In this document: one piece after another, positions 14,019-26,000 of the stretch
How positions within the stretch are numbered: position 1 is the stretch's first letter
Layout: each line of letters begins with the position of its first letter
Origin: Aquila chrysaetos chrysaetos
Taxonomy: Eukaryota > Chordata > Aves > Accipitriformes > Accipitridae
Direction: 5' to 3'
Assembly: GCF_900496995.4 (NCBI RefSeq)
Contig: NC_044023.1
Coordinates: forward strand, 22,390,453-22,454,452
Length of the DNA: 64,000 nt
Made by a program: the position numbers and the translations under genes
Notes under the pieces: model-generated
The model's input: only the letters and a program-made list of their open reading frames with translations
Database searches by the model: none
Told to the model about the DNA's origin: nothing

Positions 14019-17000
14019 GTAAGTATTAATACTAAAGCAATCTCCTCACAGTAATAAAAGTAGGTAACATAGAAAAAGGCTACTAACAGAAGGAATGGAC
14101 TTGACTAAGTTAATAGTAGGAGATGTTATCTTGTGTCTTACAGACTGAGAAGATGAACATTGCCAGTATACTACTTCATTATAGATGGTGTAGAATTGTT
14201 ATGATTTCTTAATGACGTGACTTAAATCTGCTTGCATGAACGATGTGTTTACATTGCAGTGGGATGCATGTCAGAAGACCTATAATATGTTTTCTCATTG
14301 CAAAAAACTGCCTTGTCATTCAAGGAAGAAGCCCATAATAGTTTTTCTCTGGCTGTAACAGTAAAAGAAATGTAAATGTAGCCAATTGTAGAACTTTGTA
14401 TTTATACAGAAAATAGCGGGAAGTCAGAGGATATCCTCAAACTTGTTCAGGCAGTGTTTGTTGGCATGTTCATCTGTCTCTGTCTGTGTCCTCCCCTTGT
14501 GACCACATGCTTAGAGTAAGTATTTTTGCTCTACACAAAATAACCTGCATAGTATTACAAACATCACCGACCATCAGAGATGACATTTCTTTTCCATGTT
14601 ATCTGTGCATGTTTCCTGGCAATGTCACATTGGTCCCTTTGGGTTGGTTGGTTGGTTGTTTATGGGAAAGCCAGTCGGTACCCACTGACAATGCAAACTT
14701 TTGCAATGTCCAGAGAATTGTTTGGTTGGAGGTTGGAAAGATCATGTTTATGGAAATCCAATAGCTAGGAGAAGAGTCAGGTGTGAAAAGATGGTTAGAC
14801 TGCCCATTAAATACAGCCCTGGGCACCACTGTCGCTCAAGGCCATGATCAAGTGGCAGGTACAGGGAAGAAAAGGTAGTGAAGGTAGGAATTACTTTCGT
14901 TCATTAGGAGAGGGGAAAATCTGCTTGGGTCATTTGCCGTTTTCTGCCTCTTCAGGAAGGTTTAGGACCAGAGAGCCTGCAGCAAAGTAAGAGTGCCTGT
15001 GATGGTCCTTCCCTGCTTGATTTTCTCTGCTTTTTCTTCAGTTGTAAAGTGCAGGTTGTTTCAGCTTTTCTCATAGTTTTAGATTTCCTGAAGTTGTTGT
15101 GACATGAGTTTTGGGAATCGGAGAGGGTCAGTGCCATAGGAGGTACCTCAGGACACCATCTATTAGAAAGGGGGTTCACATGAGAAGGTAGCACGTCTGT
15201 CAGACCTGCCCCAGGTTCTCATGCCATTCTTCTGACTAAAAGTAATTTTCAAATTATTTTTACTAAAAGAGGAGCAGCAATTTCACAGGCTATGTCTGAA
15301 AGATGGGTGAAAAGTTTGCTTTCCTTTGTAACCATAATGTTTTCCTTCGCAGTGCAGATTTCATCTAGTTTAGCCTGTTGCGTATTAGGCAGGACTTGGG
15401 GATTTTAATTTCTAACTTATCTGCAATTTAAAAATGTTTTCTCATCCTTCTTAATGAATTTTTTTCCACTTCTATTGGGTGAAGGTAGCAAGAAAAAGAA
15501 GGAAAGAAATGCAACAAATTTTCAGCAGAGGTAGAAAACTGGAAAGGGTTTTGCATGTTGCTCTAAGGGAGGTTTTACAGAGACTCATGCTCCACTGGGT
15601 TTCAGGCAGACTGGCAGTCTGTGTTTACATTTGTCAGGAGTGAAATTTAATGCTGAAAGGAAAAGGAAATATGATTTACAAGCCTTGCTGTTATCCCTAA
15701 AAAGAATCATTAAAAGATGCATTTAAAGATTGATGCCTAGGGCGCATATCAGCAGCAACGGCTCTTCCTGGCGACTGTGCCTGATTGGCCTGCAAAGCTA
15801 AAATTACAAACTTTATTAATATTCTTCAGTCAGAAAGCCACGACCACAAGGTTACCCTGAGATTTCTAATGTATCGAATGCTTTGTGTCTGGAGAAAAAT
15901 TTAGAGAGAGTTTTCAGCTTCCTATACGTACAGAAACCTAATTAGTTCTATTCAACAGTTAATCAGACATGCACTTGGCATTTGGAAAACAAATTACCAC
16001 TGTTAGGTGATGCAAGACTTCCTCGGAGAGTGCTGTTCTCATGATCTTTAGCACAAAAATGCCGGGCAATCAAAATGCTGGCTGTAATACAAAGCTGTGA
16101 AACTATTGCAGATGTCTCATAATTTGGGCTGGTTTTCACTTACAAAATAGATGTAGACACAACTTGGGCATCTGAATACCAGAGAGGCTATAGATTGGAT
16201 ATCCAGAGAGAGAAAGGAGGAATCGGAGCAAACCTGCACTACATAAGCTTTGTCACATTGTTTTAACGGGGAAAGTGCTTAACGGACCCAAACCAGGCTC
16301 CCCTGCCCCTTGTAGGAGCCATAATTTTAGAAACGCTCCCGCTCTTATCTTCAAGGCAGACTCACATAATTTTAATAGGCCATGGCTTGCATTACTAATG
16401 TTTTCATCAGCCAGTGTAAAGTAAATCCATTAGTCACAGTGTCCTTCATGTGATAATGATGTTTAGCGCTCATTAAAAAGTAATTGTAACCACTTTTCCC
16501 TACTTTATCAGCAGGATTCAGCTGGTGATTTGATGATCAGAAGCATCCAGCTGAAGCATGCTGGGAAATACGTCTGCATGGTGCAAACAAGTGTGGACAA
16601 GCTATCGGCTGCTGCAGACCTGATTGTAAGAGGTATTTGAATTTTGTTACTGTTGTTGTAAAATTTCTTTTTTTTTTTTCCTATCTTCTGCTGCTGGTAA
16701 GACAATTCCTGGGCTTGGAGACATTCATTGAGATCCTAGCATCTTGTAATTAATCTAAGAAATAAGCTCTAAGTACACGCTGGGGTTCACAGTACATTCT
16801 CAAACAGTGCATATAAAGATTCTTTCATATATACATACTCGTACAACAGACACACAGCACAGATAAACACACTGGTACCTGTTCGTGTCCTGAATGCAAA
16901 ACTTGCACCAACTGAGCTCATTTATTTGATGAACTATGCAGCAGAAACAGTATCCAGCTTATTCACTGCATTTCTGCCCAGCAATATTGTTCCATTTCTA

Positions 17001-20000
17001 GAATAAACATGATTTAGTAACTTCACTGATATTTCAAGATCTATTTATTACCATACACAGGTGATCTGTAAGTATGACTTTAACAGAGATGCAATTAGTT
17101 AACCTGAGTCTGGATCCTTACAATAAGTATGATGCAGATTTTCCTGTTCATTAGCTTTGAGAAAGGCAACTACTGGTGCTGCTCTGTATCTGCTACCCTC
17201 AGTTCTTGTAGACCCCAGCAAAATCATAGTTTGCGCATTCTCCATGGAACCTAAGTTCTCAGGCAACTCAGTGAAAGGAGGAAAGTATGAAAAAGAAGTA
17301 AGAAATTCCCTCTTTATCAAAGCTGTGCCAGAGTACAATGTGCAAGATTAGCCCTGAACTTTCATTCAGAAATGCGCCCTTGTCTCCAGCTGGGTGTTTC
17401 TCTTATCCTCATAATATTGTTACGCTTTTCACCCCGTTTCCCTCATAGGAGTATGAACGCAGACATTCTTAGCCATGTGCCACACAAAGAGCTGGGCCCC
17501 TGGAGGCAGCGAAGCTGCTGCTCTTCTCCCCAGGAGGTTGCCTGGGCTCCCCGTTACACTGACTCTTGGGTTTTTGCTGCAGCATGATTTCAGATTAATT
17601 TTTTTTCGTTTTGCACAAACATTTCAAAACAGCCTGCTGATGGGCACCTCGGTTAGGTAATTTCCTTAGTGCTGGCTCTGTAAACAAACAGGAGGAACAT
17701 TAAATTCTCACAAGAAAATTACTCTTGATGATGGTAAAAATACTGATCTTGTCGCTCCCTAAAAACATCAGTGGGGATGTCTCCATTCAGGCCAGTGGTT
17801 CCACGGCTGCGCTGAGAGTTGTGCTATACCGTCTCACCAACTGCATGAAAATTGGGAAATATCCCTGGGCTGAGACTGGAGGGGCAGCTGAATAGCTGGT
17901 GCATAAATAGAGCCTTCAGAATATTTTTTAGAAGTTTTAAATATTGGAGTTGTGTCAAAATAATAAAGAGATTAGATACTAGAATAAAAATCAATTATTT
18001 ATGTCGGGGAATATCAAACAAGAGCATACAGAAGTAACCCCTGGCACCAGTACACACAGATCAGCCCACTTGTTCAGGATGGGATTTTCTCATGCCATCA
18101 GAACAGAAGCAGCATGTGTCTGTCAGCAGCCCAAAAATATTTGGTAATTTGGTAACTGATAATTTTTCCTTCTCTTGCCCTACTGTAGCCTGCACCCTGG
18201 AAAGAAGTATATTCTGAAATGTTGGGAATAACCATGGTTATTCCAAGACATGAAGTGAAGACAGTTTGTTTCAGCCTCTGCCAAGCAGTAGGAGTAATTT
18301 GTGACAGATCCAGTGAAATTTCATTTCTCTGGTGTAACTTGCGGTGGTGGGGGCAAAGGAGCTGACTGCTCCATGAGGCTGCATTGCATGGCTACTCCCC
18401 CTAGCAAAACAATTTAAACTTTTAATTTCTGAGAAATTAAATCTGTCTAGACCTGCTGAAACTTTAATTTTAAAGACAGGATATTGGAAGGTTTCGGGGT
18501 ATTTTAGATACTTAAACATGTGCAGCTCTCTCAATATCATATGAGAATAATTTTAGTCCACAGAGTGAATTGCAAGAGAGTTTCCTTGAGATGGAGCTTT
18601 TGGGGAGAGACTTCACCTCAGGTACGACAACTGACAGTAATGGCCATATGATACAGGAGAGAGGTGCTCTCTCTGATCGGTACGTCCTACAGTGCTTTAC
18701 TGGTTCGAAGGAACCCAGCAGTGAAGCAGAAAATGTTGCTCCCTACTTGGACACGATGCTAATTACAGGCAGGTCCTTTGCTCTTCACCAGTCTCTGGGT
18801 GCATCCACGCTGCAGCCAAAAATCGTACTTGTATATCGGCCAGTCCTAAAGCAGCAGACGTGGGATGGCAGAGCCGATCCCGAGTGCTGCCGCGAGCGCC
18901 TTGCTCTGTCGGGTAGCCGAGGCATGCCACAGCTCTGCGGCTCGCGCGGAGGCACCTGGGGGCTGCGGGCAAAGCTGGTGGTCTCTGGGTTTGTGTTTCT
19001 CCCCCGTGCCTCCTGATCTCAGCGAGGTAACGAGAGCTGCTAAACCACAGCTGGGGCTCCGCTTAACTCCTCTGCAGGGACTCAGTTACCTCCGTCCTGA
19101 GTAAGGGAAGACGACCGGAGTGCTCCTTCCTTGAGCCACTGCAAAGCTCCAAGCACCCCTCTCCTGTAATTCTTCTAACAGGTCCCCCAGGTCCACCAGA
19201 AGCTGTGACAATAGATGAAATCACCGACACCACCGCTCAGCTGTCCTGGAGGCCAGGAGAAGACAACCACAGCCCTATTACAATGTACGTCGTACAAGCA
19301 AGAACCCCCTTCTCGGTGGGATGGCAAGCGGTGAGCACAGGTAGGTCCATCGCCTGACCCCCAGAGAGCTCTGCTGATGGAAAACACATCCATCGGGACC
19401 CACGCACGGGCCGAGTGGAGCAGCTCTGCACCCTGAAGAGAAAAGTAATTTCACTGGCTGCAGAGCACTGGTCTTATTAACTGGTTCCAAGTTTGGCAAC
19501 CCAAAGATTTAGGGGCCAGTCAGTGTTATTACTCATCCATTTTTCTCATGAATGTTTAAGAGAAAACAGAATGAATTCCTATCTTTTGTTGCCGCACTGG
19601 AGATATACAACAGTAATTGTGGTTTATAAAGACATCCCTCAGGGACAGACCGTGTCATCTGGCCTATCTTTAAGTAGAATTATTTTCCTGATAGAGGGGA
19701 AAATCCCATGATGTAATTGCTCATGCCGTCAGAGGTTAATTTTGTTCCAGTAACCATTAAATAGAAGGAAGACTGTGTTTTAAAAAGAGAAAAATAAAAA
19801 CCCTTTAAACCTGTTGTCTTGACAGTTTGTTTTCAAAAAGTGGCAATTTAGGAGAAGCTCTTTAATAGCAGGAATTTCTGTGCTAAAAGCACAAATGTTT
19901 TAGTGCCGCCTCTTTTACTTCTTTTTAGTCAACAAAATGTTAGAAAAATGAGAAAAGGTTTATCAATCATTATTCACTTCGTATTTACGTTAATTCCTCA

Positions 20001-23000
20001 CTTTTAAGCATATCAGATATGACCTCTTCTCAGCACTCTTTAATAGTTCTAGTGGGTTTTGTTGCATTCCTAACCTGTGGCTGTCTCCTAGTTCCAGAGA
20101 TCATTGATGGCAGGACGTTCACAGCGACGGTGGTGGGTCTGAACCCTTGGGTCGAGTATGAATTTCGAGTAGTAGCTGCCAACCTGATCGGGATTGGAGA
20201 ACCCAGCAGACCTTCAGAGAAAAGAAGAACGGAAGAAGCTCGTAAGTAGTGGTGGGCAACTGAGTTAAGTCTTGTTGAATAAATGCTCGTCGGTGCTAAC
20301 AGATGTGTTGCACGGGAGGCAGCTGAGGAGCGCTTTCTGCGCCCATTGCTCTCCTTCCTCGTGGCACATTACTTGTGTGCACAGAACAGGCAGTAGAAGC
20401 TGCGGAGCTCCTGATGGGCTCTTTTGCTCACTCCATGAGTCCTGGATGTATAGGAAGTCTTCACCCCTTTTTCCTGAAGAAAGCAATGATTTTCAAAAAA
20501 AAGGTATTTGGGCAGGTTTTTTTGGAAAATACTGCCCAGTATCCATTGATGAGAGAGATGAAGTCTGAGAGCAGTCCCTCTGGTTTCCCATGATCAGTGT
20601 GATGGAAACTCTGGAGCACAGGCTACAGCACCTTGAGAGCAGGAGTTCGAGCTTCACAGCTGGAGAGTCGGCAGCACCTTGATGCTGGGGGCTTCTGTGG
20701 TTCTTGGGATTAATTTGGACCTCGTCCCTGTGGGCCATCAGTCTTCAAGAAACCACCCTGGGCTGCCCTATGGGGTTGGATCGTTTCATGGGCTTACTGA
20801 AGGTCTGTGTTCTGCAACCCTCTCCCGAACACACCATTGCCTCCTAGAACCACACTGTGTCTTCAGGCTGCTGCAGGCACAGCTTAACGGTGAGAACTTT
20901 ACTGCTTCTTGGTGCTGTCCCTGTCTTTTGATCTGGCAGAAAGGGGTCATGGGAAGGTGTAGGCTCAGCGTGGTGGCTGCAGGGATGTGTGCCTCGTTTA
21001 TGGGAAACCCCTGGTAGGTGGCTCCTCTGTTCTCTTTTAGCCTGTAATGGAACAGAATATGAAATAGGAAAATAAATAAAAGCCCTTTTTTAGGAAAAAT
21101 AAATATTTAAACTAAACAATTAGTGACTGAATACACAAGTTAATTGACATACTTTTAATATACTATTATTGACATACTTTTAATGTGCTGTTTGCCATGG
21201 CAAATTAGTCATTTCCTAATAGCATTTCTGGTACCCGGCAGGGGAAGGCCAGCACAGTCCTATTGCTGCATCGGTCTGTTCCATTTCAACATTTCTGGTT
21301 TCAAAATTGTCACGTGCATCTTATGCATCTTTTCTTGCAGTTCCTGAAGTGACCCCAGCTAATGTCAGCGGAGGTGGAGGGAGCAAGTCTGAGCTGGTCA
21401 TTACTTGGGAGGTAAGTGGAGTCCAAACTGAGAGGAACATTAATACATTTCTGACCTAGATGCACCCTTTCACCCCAGACCCCAGGGGAAGCATCTGTAG
21501 ATTTTAAACGGTTTGCAGTAAAAAAGCCCACATTGTGTGATAAAAATAGCCCAGCTATTAAAATTGAGCTAAACCGCTTCCCCACCCCAGGCCCCTGTGC
21601 AAGGAAGCCAGCAGAGAAGCGCTGTGCAGGGGACCACGGGGAACAGGCTGCGCGTCGCTGCTTCGACACGAGCTCAGCTCTCCCTGACTCTCAGCACATC
21701 TGTACGAGTACAGCAAAACGTGGATGGGCAGAAACTACCTGAGGGATAAAACAGAGTCTGTGAGGCCAGGCTTGCCATGTCCTGACCTGGCTGAGAATTG
21801 TTGTGGCTGACTCTCAAGCTTCATCCCTCATCCCTGCGCTGGGATATATGGCAGCAAATAGTTAAGAGTTAGCACAACGCATTGCATGCTGGCTTTCATT
21901 GCTGCTAATGAAAGCCAGCAAGAGGAGATACAGAGATGAAAAATGTTTAATATTCCTTAAGGCGGTCAGGGTTAGAACTTTAGTCATTTGTCTGCTCATA
22001 TTTTCATGTTATGATGCGATGCAGCTGGCATATTTTTCCTAATAATGAACTTCACTAGACATGCTAACACTTCCACTTAGCACTATTTCTGACCAAGCTG
22101 GCAGAATGAATCGCCAGAGATATTTTTAAGGTTATTAAAAAACTATAAATGGGTTTTTGTCCTTACCACACAGCTCAATGTGCTAAATTCCCTCCTCCGT
22201 TGGACTAATTAGCTACGCCGTGTCTCCTAAAGATGCTGCAATATGTTTCAAAAACACACATAGCAAGAACATCAGCCATTGATTTGAGTTGTAATTTGCA
22301 CAAAACATAATTTGTATTTTGATATAACAGTCAGTTTACTCTTTTAAATGTCCAGAGGCCTTTTCTTTATGGTCTGGTGTATTTTTTGAGCCTTACAATA
22401 CACAGTAAGAAGCAGTCACCAAAAGTAACCCCTGCACATGCTTAAGCAGCATGGACGTCTGAGGGAGAGTGGCCCATAGTTACAGATTATTTTAATACAT
22501 TGAAGCTTATGGTTTTGATGCAGCTTTTAGGGGGCTGCAAGCCTGAGAGTAGGAAGTGTCAGTGCGTCCAGAAGTGACCTGGAGGTGACAGGTTGTTTCT
22601 TCTAGCTGTTACTTCGCACTTACGTGCCCTTCTCCATCACGTTTGTGACGAGTCGCTCCCTGCCATCGCGGTCTCTAACAGATCACATCATACACGATGC
22701 GGATAGCGGGCTGACCTGGTCTGGGTCAACGTGTGGCAACAGGCCAGCGAGGGACCACCAGCCCCGCGCTGGCTGGGACATTGCCCAGATACGTTCTTCA
22801 GGGCTTCACATGTGATTCCAAAGACATGAGAGCAGCTGCACGTGTATTGGGAAAGCAGGAACCGTGTCCCTGGTTCACCCCAACAAATCTCAGACTCTTT
22901 GTCATTGCAGTGCCGAAAATTACTCGCACTGTTACTGGAGGTTCCATCTAGTCAGTGAAGGAAGGTGGGCACCTACAAAGGTGAATTCAGTCTTAGGCAA

Positions 23001-26000
23001 AGCGTCTTCTGGAGGTGCTGCTCCCCGCCTGACTACAGGGAGCTCGCGGAGCAGCAAGGCTGTACCAGGGATGGGATGGGATGAATTCAGGTTAGATGCG
23101 AAGCAGGGCTCCAACCGCCTCCCGTCTCTAATGCTCTCTTCAGGACAGTAGCTTCAGAAGGACCAAGAGGCAACAGCCAGCACACAGACGGGGAGGTAAA
23201 CGCGTGCCGTTGCTGAAAGTGCTGTTTCTCACGTTCTGCCTGCCCACAGACAGTGCCCGAGGAGCTGCAGAACGGAGGCGGCTTCGGGTACGTGGTGGCC
23301 TTCCGCCCCTTCGGCACCGTCAGCTGGATGCAGACCGTCGTGGCCTCCCCGGACGCCGCCAGATACGTCTTCCGCAACGAGACCTTGCCGCCCTTCTCTC
23401 CCTACGAAGTTAAAGTCGGGGTGTACAACAACAAGGGGGAAGGGTCCTTCAGCCCCGTGACGGTCGTCTACTCGGCAGAGGAAGGTAGAACCAGGAGCCC
23501 ACCCCACCGCCTCGCCCTCCTCCCGGCCGCTGGACGCGGAGGGGGTTGACCGGGTCTGAAAGCGTTTAGTATCCACCTTGACATATCCTTTGATACCTAA
23601 TCCTTGCTCTGATTTTTAATAAATGGCGAGCCATGATTAATTCTTTTGATAGTCATTAAAATAACATTAATTGTAATGAAATCTTTTGATATTAATGGAA
23701 AAGTAATATATAATCTGGAAAGAATTCCGCTGAGATTTAATATGAATTAATGTCCACTGATTAGAAAATGTTCCCTCTTGTCCTAATTACAGTACATGGT
23801 ATCCTGGGTTGAGTTTAGTAATGACATTTTATTATTTCTTAGGTAGAGGAGCGGTGCCGTCTGGCACAGGTGGACAGGCCATCATTTTGAAATGTGAAAG
23901 TTTGTTTTGGTCACATGCTTCTTTTCTCGTGCAATGAAGAAAATAAATCCCTTGAAGGCTGGGACTAATTGAACATAAAGTTGAAAACTCTTAATTTTAT
24001 TTTTAACTCCTCTACCCAGAGCCGACGAGAGCCCCAACCACTGTTTTGGCCAGAAGTCTTTCTGCTTCAGATGTTGAAGTTTCTTGGGCTCCCCCTTGGG
24101 AGAACCAGCACAAAGGAAGAATACAGGGATATGAGGTATGGAAACACAACGCAGCATCCTTTCAGTACTAAGCCTTGAGGAGACACGGAGATAACGTCAG
24201 GGTAGTCGTTGCGGTGCTGCTCTTGCCTGCCGTGGGGCAGGTGGGTTCCCGCAGCGTATTTGCTTCCTTTCATCTCTTCAGTACACAGAGATTTCTCTCA
24301 CGCCGTAAAGAATTACACATTTTTCTGTGTGTGATCTGGCTGAAAATAGAGAGCAGAGCTTGCTGGGGGAAACCTGCGTGCATGCACTTCCATGGCCAAG
24401 CAGCGTCTGAGGTCCTGGGGAGGGAGCGCTGCAGCCAGGCTGGCTTCTAGCAGGGAACAAGAAGGGATTGTCACGGTGCAGGATCTGTCCCTGTGGCACT
24501 TGCACTTTGGGCAGAAGTGCCAGAGTTAGCGCTGGAAATGACCGGGTGCTGCCAGCCCGTAGCTGGAGGTAGACACGTACCTGCTCTGCTTCTCAGGTCA
24601 GATGTTGGAGACACGACGAAAAGGAAGAAAACGCAAAAAGGATTCGAACAGTTGGCAATCAAACGTCTACAAAAGTCAGCAACCTGAGAGGCAACGCGCT
24701 GTATCACTTGGCAGTCAGGGCGTACAACACGGCTGGGACCGGACCCTCCAGTGCCGCGGTCAATGTCACAACCAAAAAACCACGTGAGTGTTTGTGAGGA
24801 CGCGGGGCTCTTGCCTGGGAGGGTTTTTGCCAGTGCTCCCCTCTCTCGTTTTCAAGCTTTCTTGAGTCTGAAGGAGCTGTCAGACTTTCTTTGCCAGGTT
24901 TTTGTGCGGAAGACTTACCAGCTTTTTTTTTTTCTTTTTTGTGAGGCTCTTCCCCATGTTAAGTAAGCAGAGCATGCAAAACTGAAATCACAGCTGTGCA
25001 GGAAAATTAAATATTTATCTCATTGTTCAAGAGGGCTTTTTTCTTCTGGTCTCAGGCATGTTGAGCAACTGACTGAATCCTTTTTTCATTTAGAACACTG
25101 TGTTGTGTCGCACCTCCTGTGACCTTGAGGACACAGATCACTGGAACAGCTCATTAGCTTTCCAGAGTAATAGGGCTCTGGGCACGCTCAGTTATGGTGG
25201 TAGAAGCCTCCCTGGTACTGGGAGGGATCCAGCTGGGAAACGGTGCTCCTTAGTAATACAGTGCTGTGTATATTTTGGTATAGCACCAAGTCAGCCCCCC
25301 GGGAACATCATATGGAATTCATCCGACTCCAAGATCATACTGAACTGGGACCAAGTGAAAGCGCTGGACAACGAGTCAGAAGTGAGAGGCTACAAAGTGA
25401 GTATTTTGTCAGCACAGGCAGCTGGACAGCACTGCCCTGCACCACCTCCCTCACCACCCCCTGGTCCTGCAGTGGAGCCTCACTACGCTTCAGCTGTCGC
25501 TGGGTTCTGGGCTATAGGGAATATTCCCATGAATCCACTGTCAAGTTGGGGTTTACAGTAAGACCAGACGAGGTGTTTTACATGGTACTTGCATGGTTTT
25601 CCAGGTTAAAACTGGAGCATTCCTCCAGAAACAGAGGCCATACCTGTGTAGAGTGAGCACGTTCTGCTGGCTACTCACCCTCACCCCAGCGATGCTCGCC
25701 CCAGCAAGCAACCGTGCGGGTCTCGGCCCACAGACCTTCACCTGCTCCTTCCCTCTGAAGCTCCCACCTGCAGGACTGCTCTCCTGCCTTTGGTGGAAAC
25801 CTTCCAAAGGCTGTAGCTGACTCCTTAATTGCAGACAAATAAAATGCTTTTTTAATAGCTCCCATTTTCTTCAGAAAGCAAAGCCAAAAGGAAAAGAAAG
25901 AGAATCCTCATTAGTAGCAGTTTTAATAGGGTATAATTTAACTAGAGAGAAATCTTGGGAAGAATTCAGCTCTATCACCTTACACAAGGGTTTAATTTGG

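Noticed and set aside
18570-19016. 148-codon open frame in a CNTN4 intron
   Set aside because: The composition and peptide look random, and neither end has a splice site in a phase compatible with the neighbouring exons.
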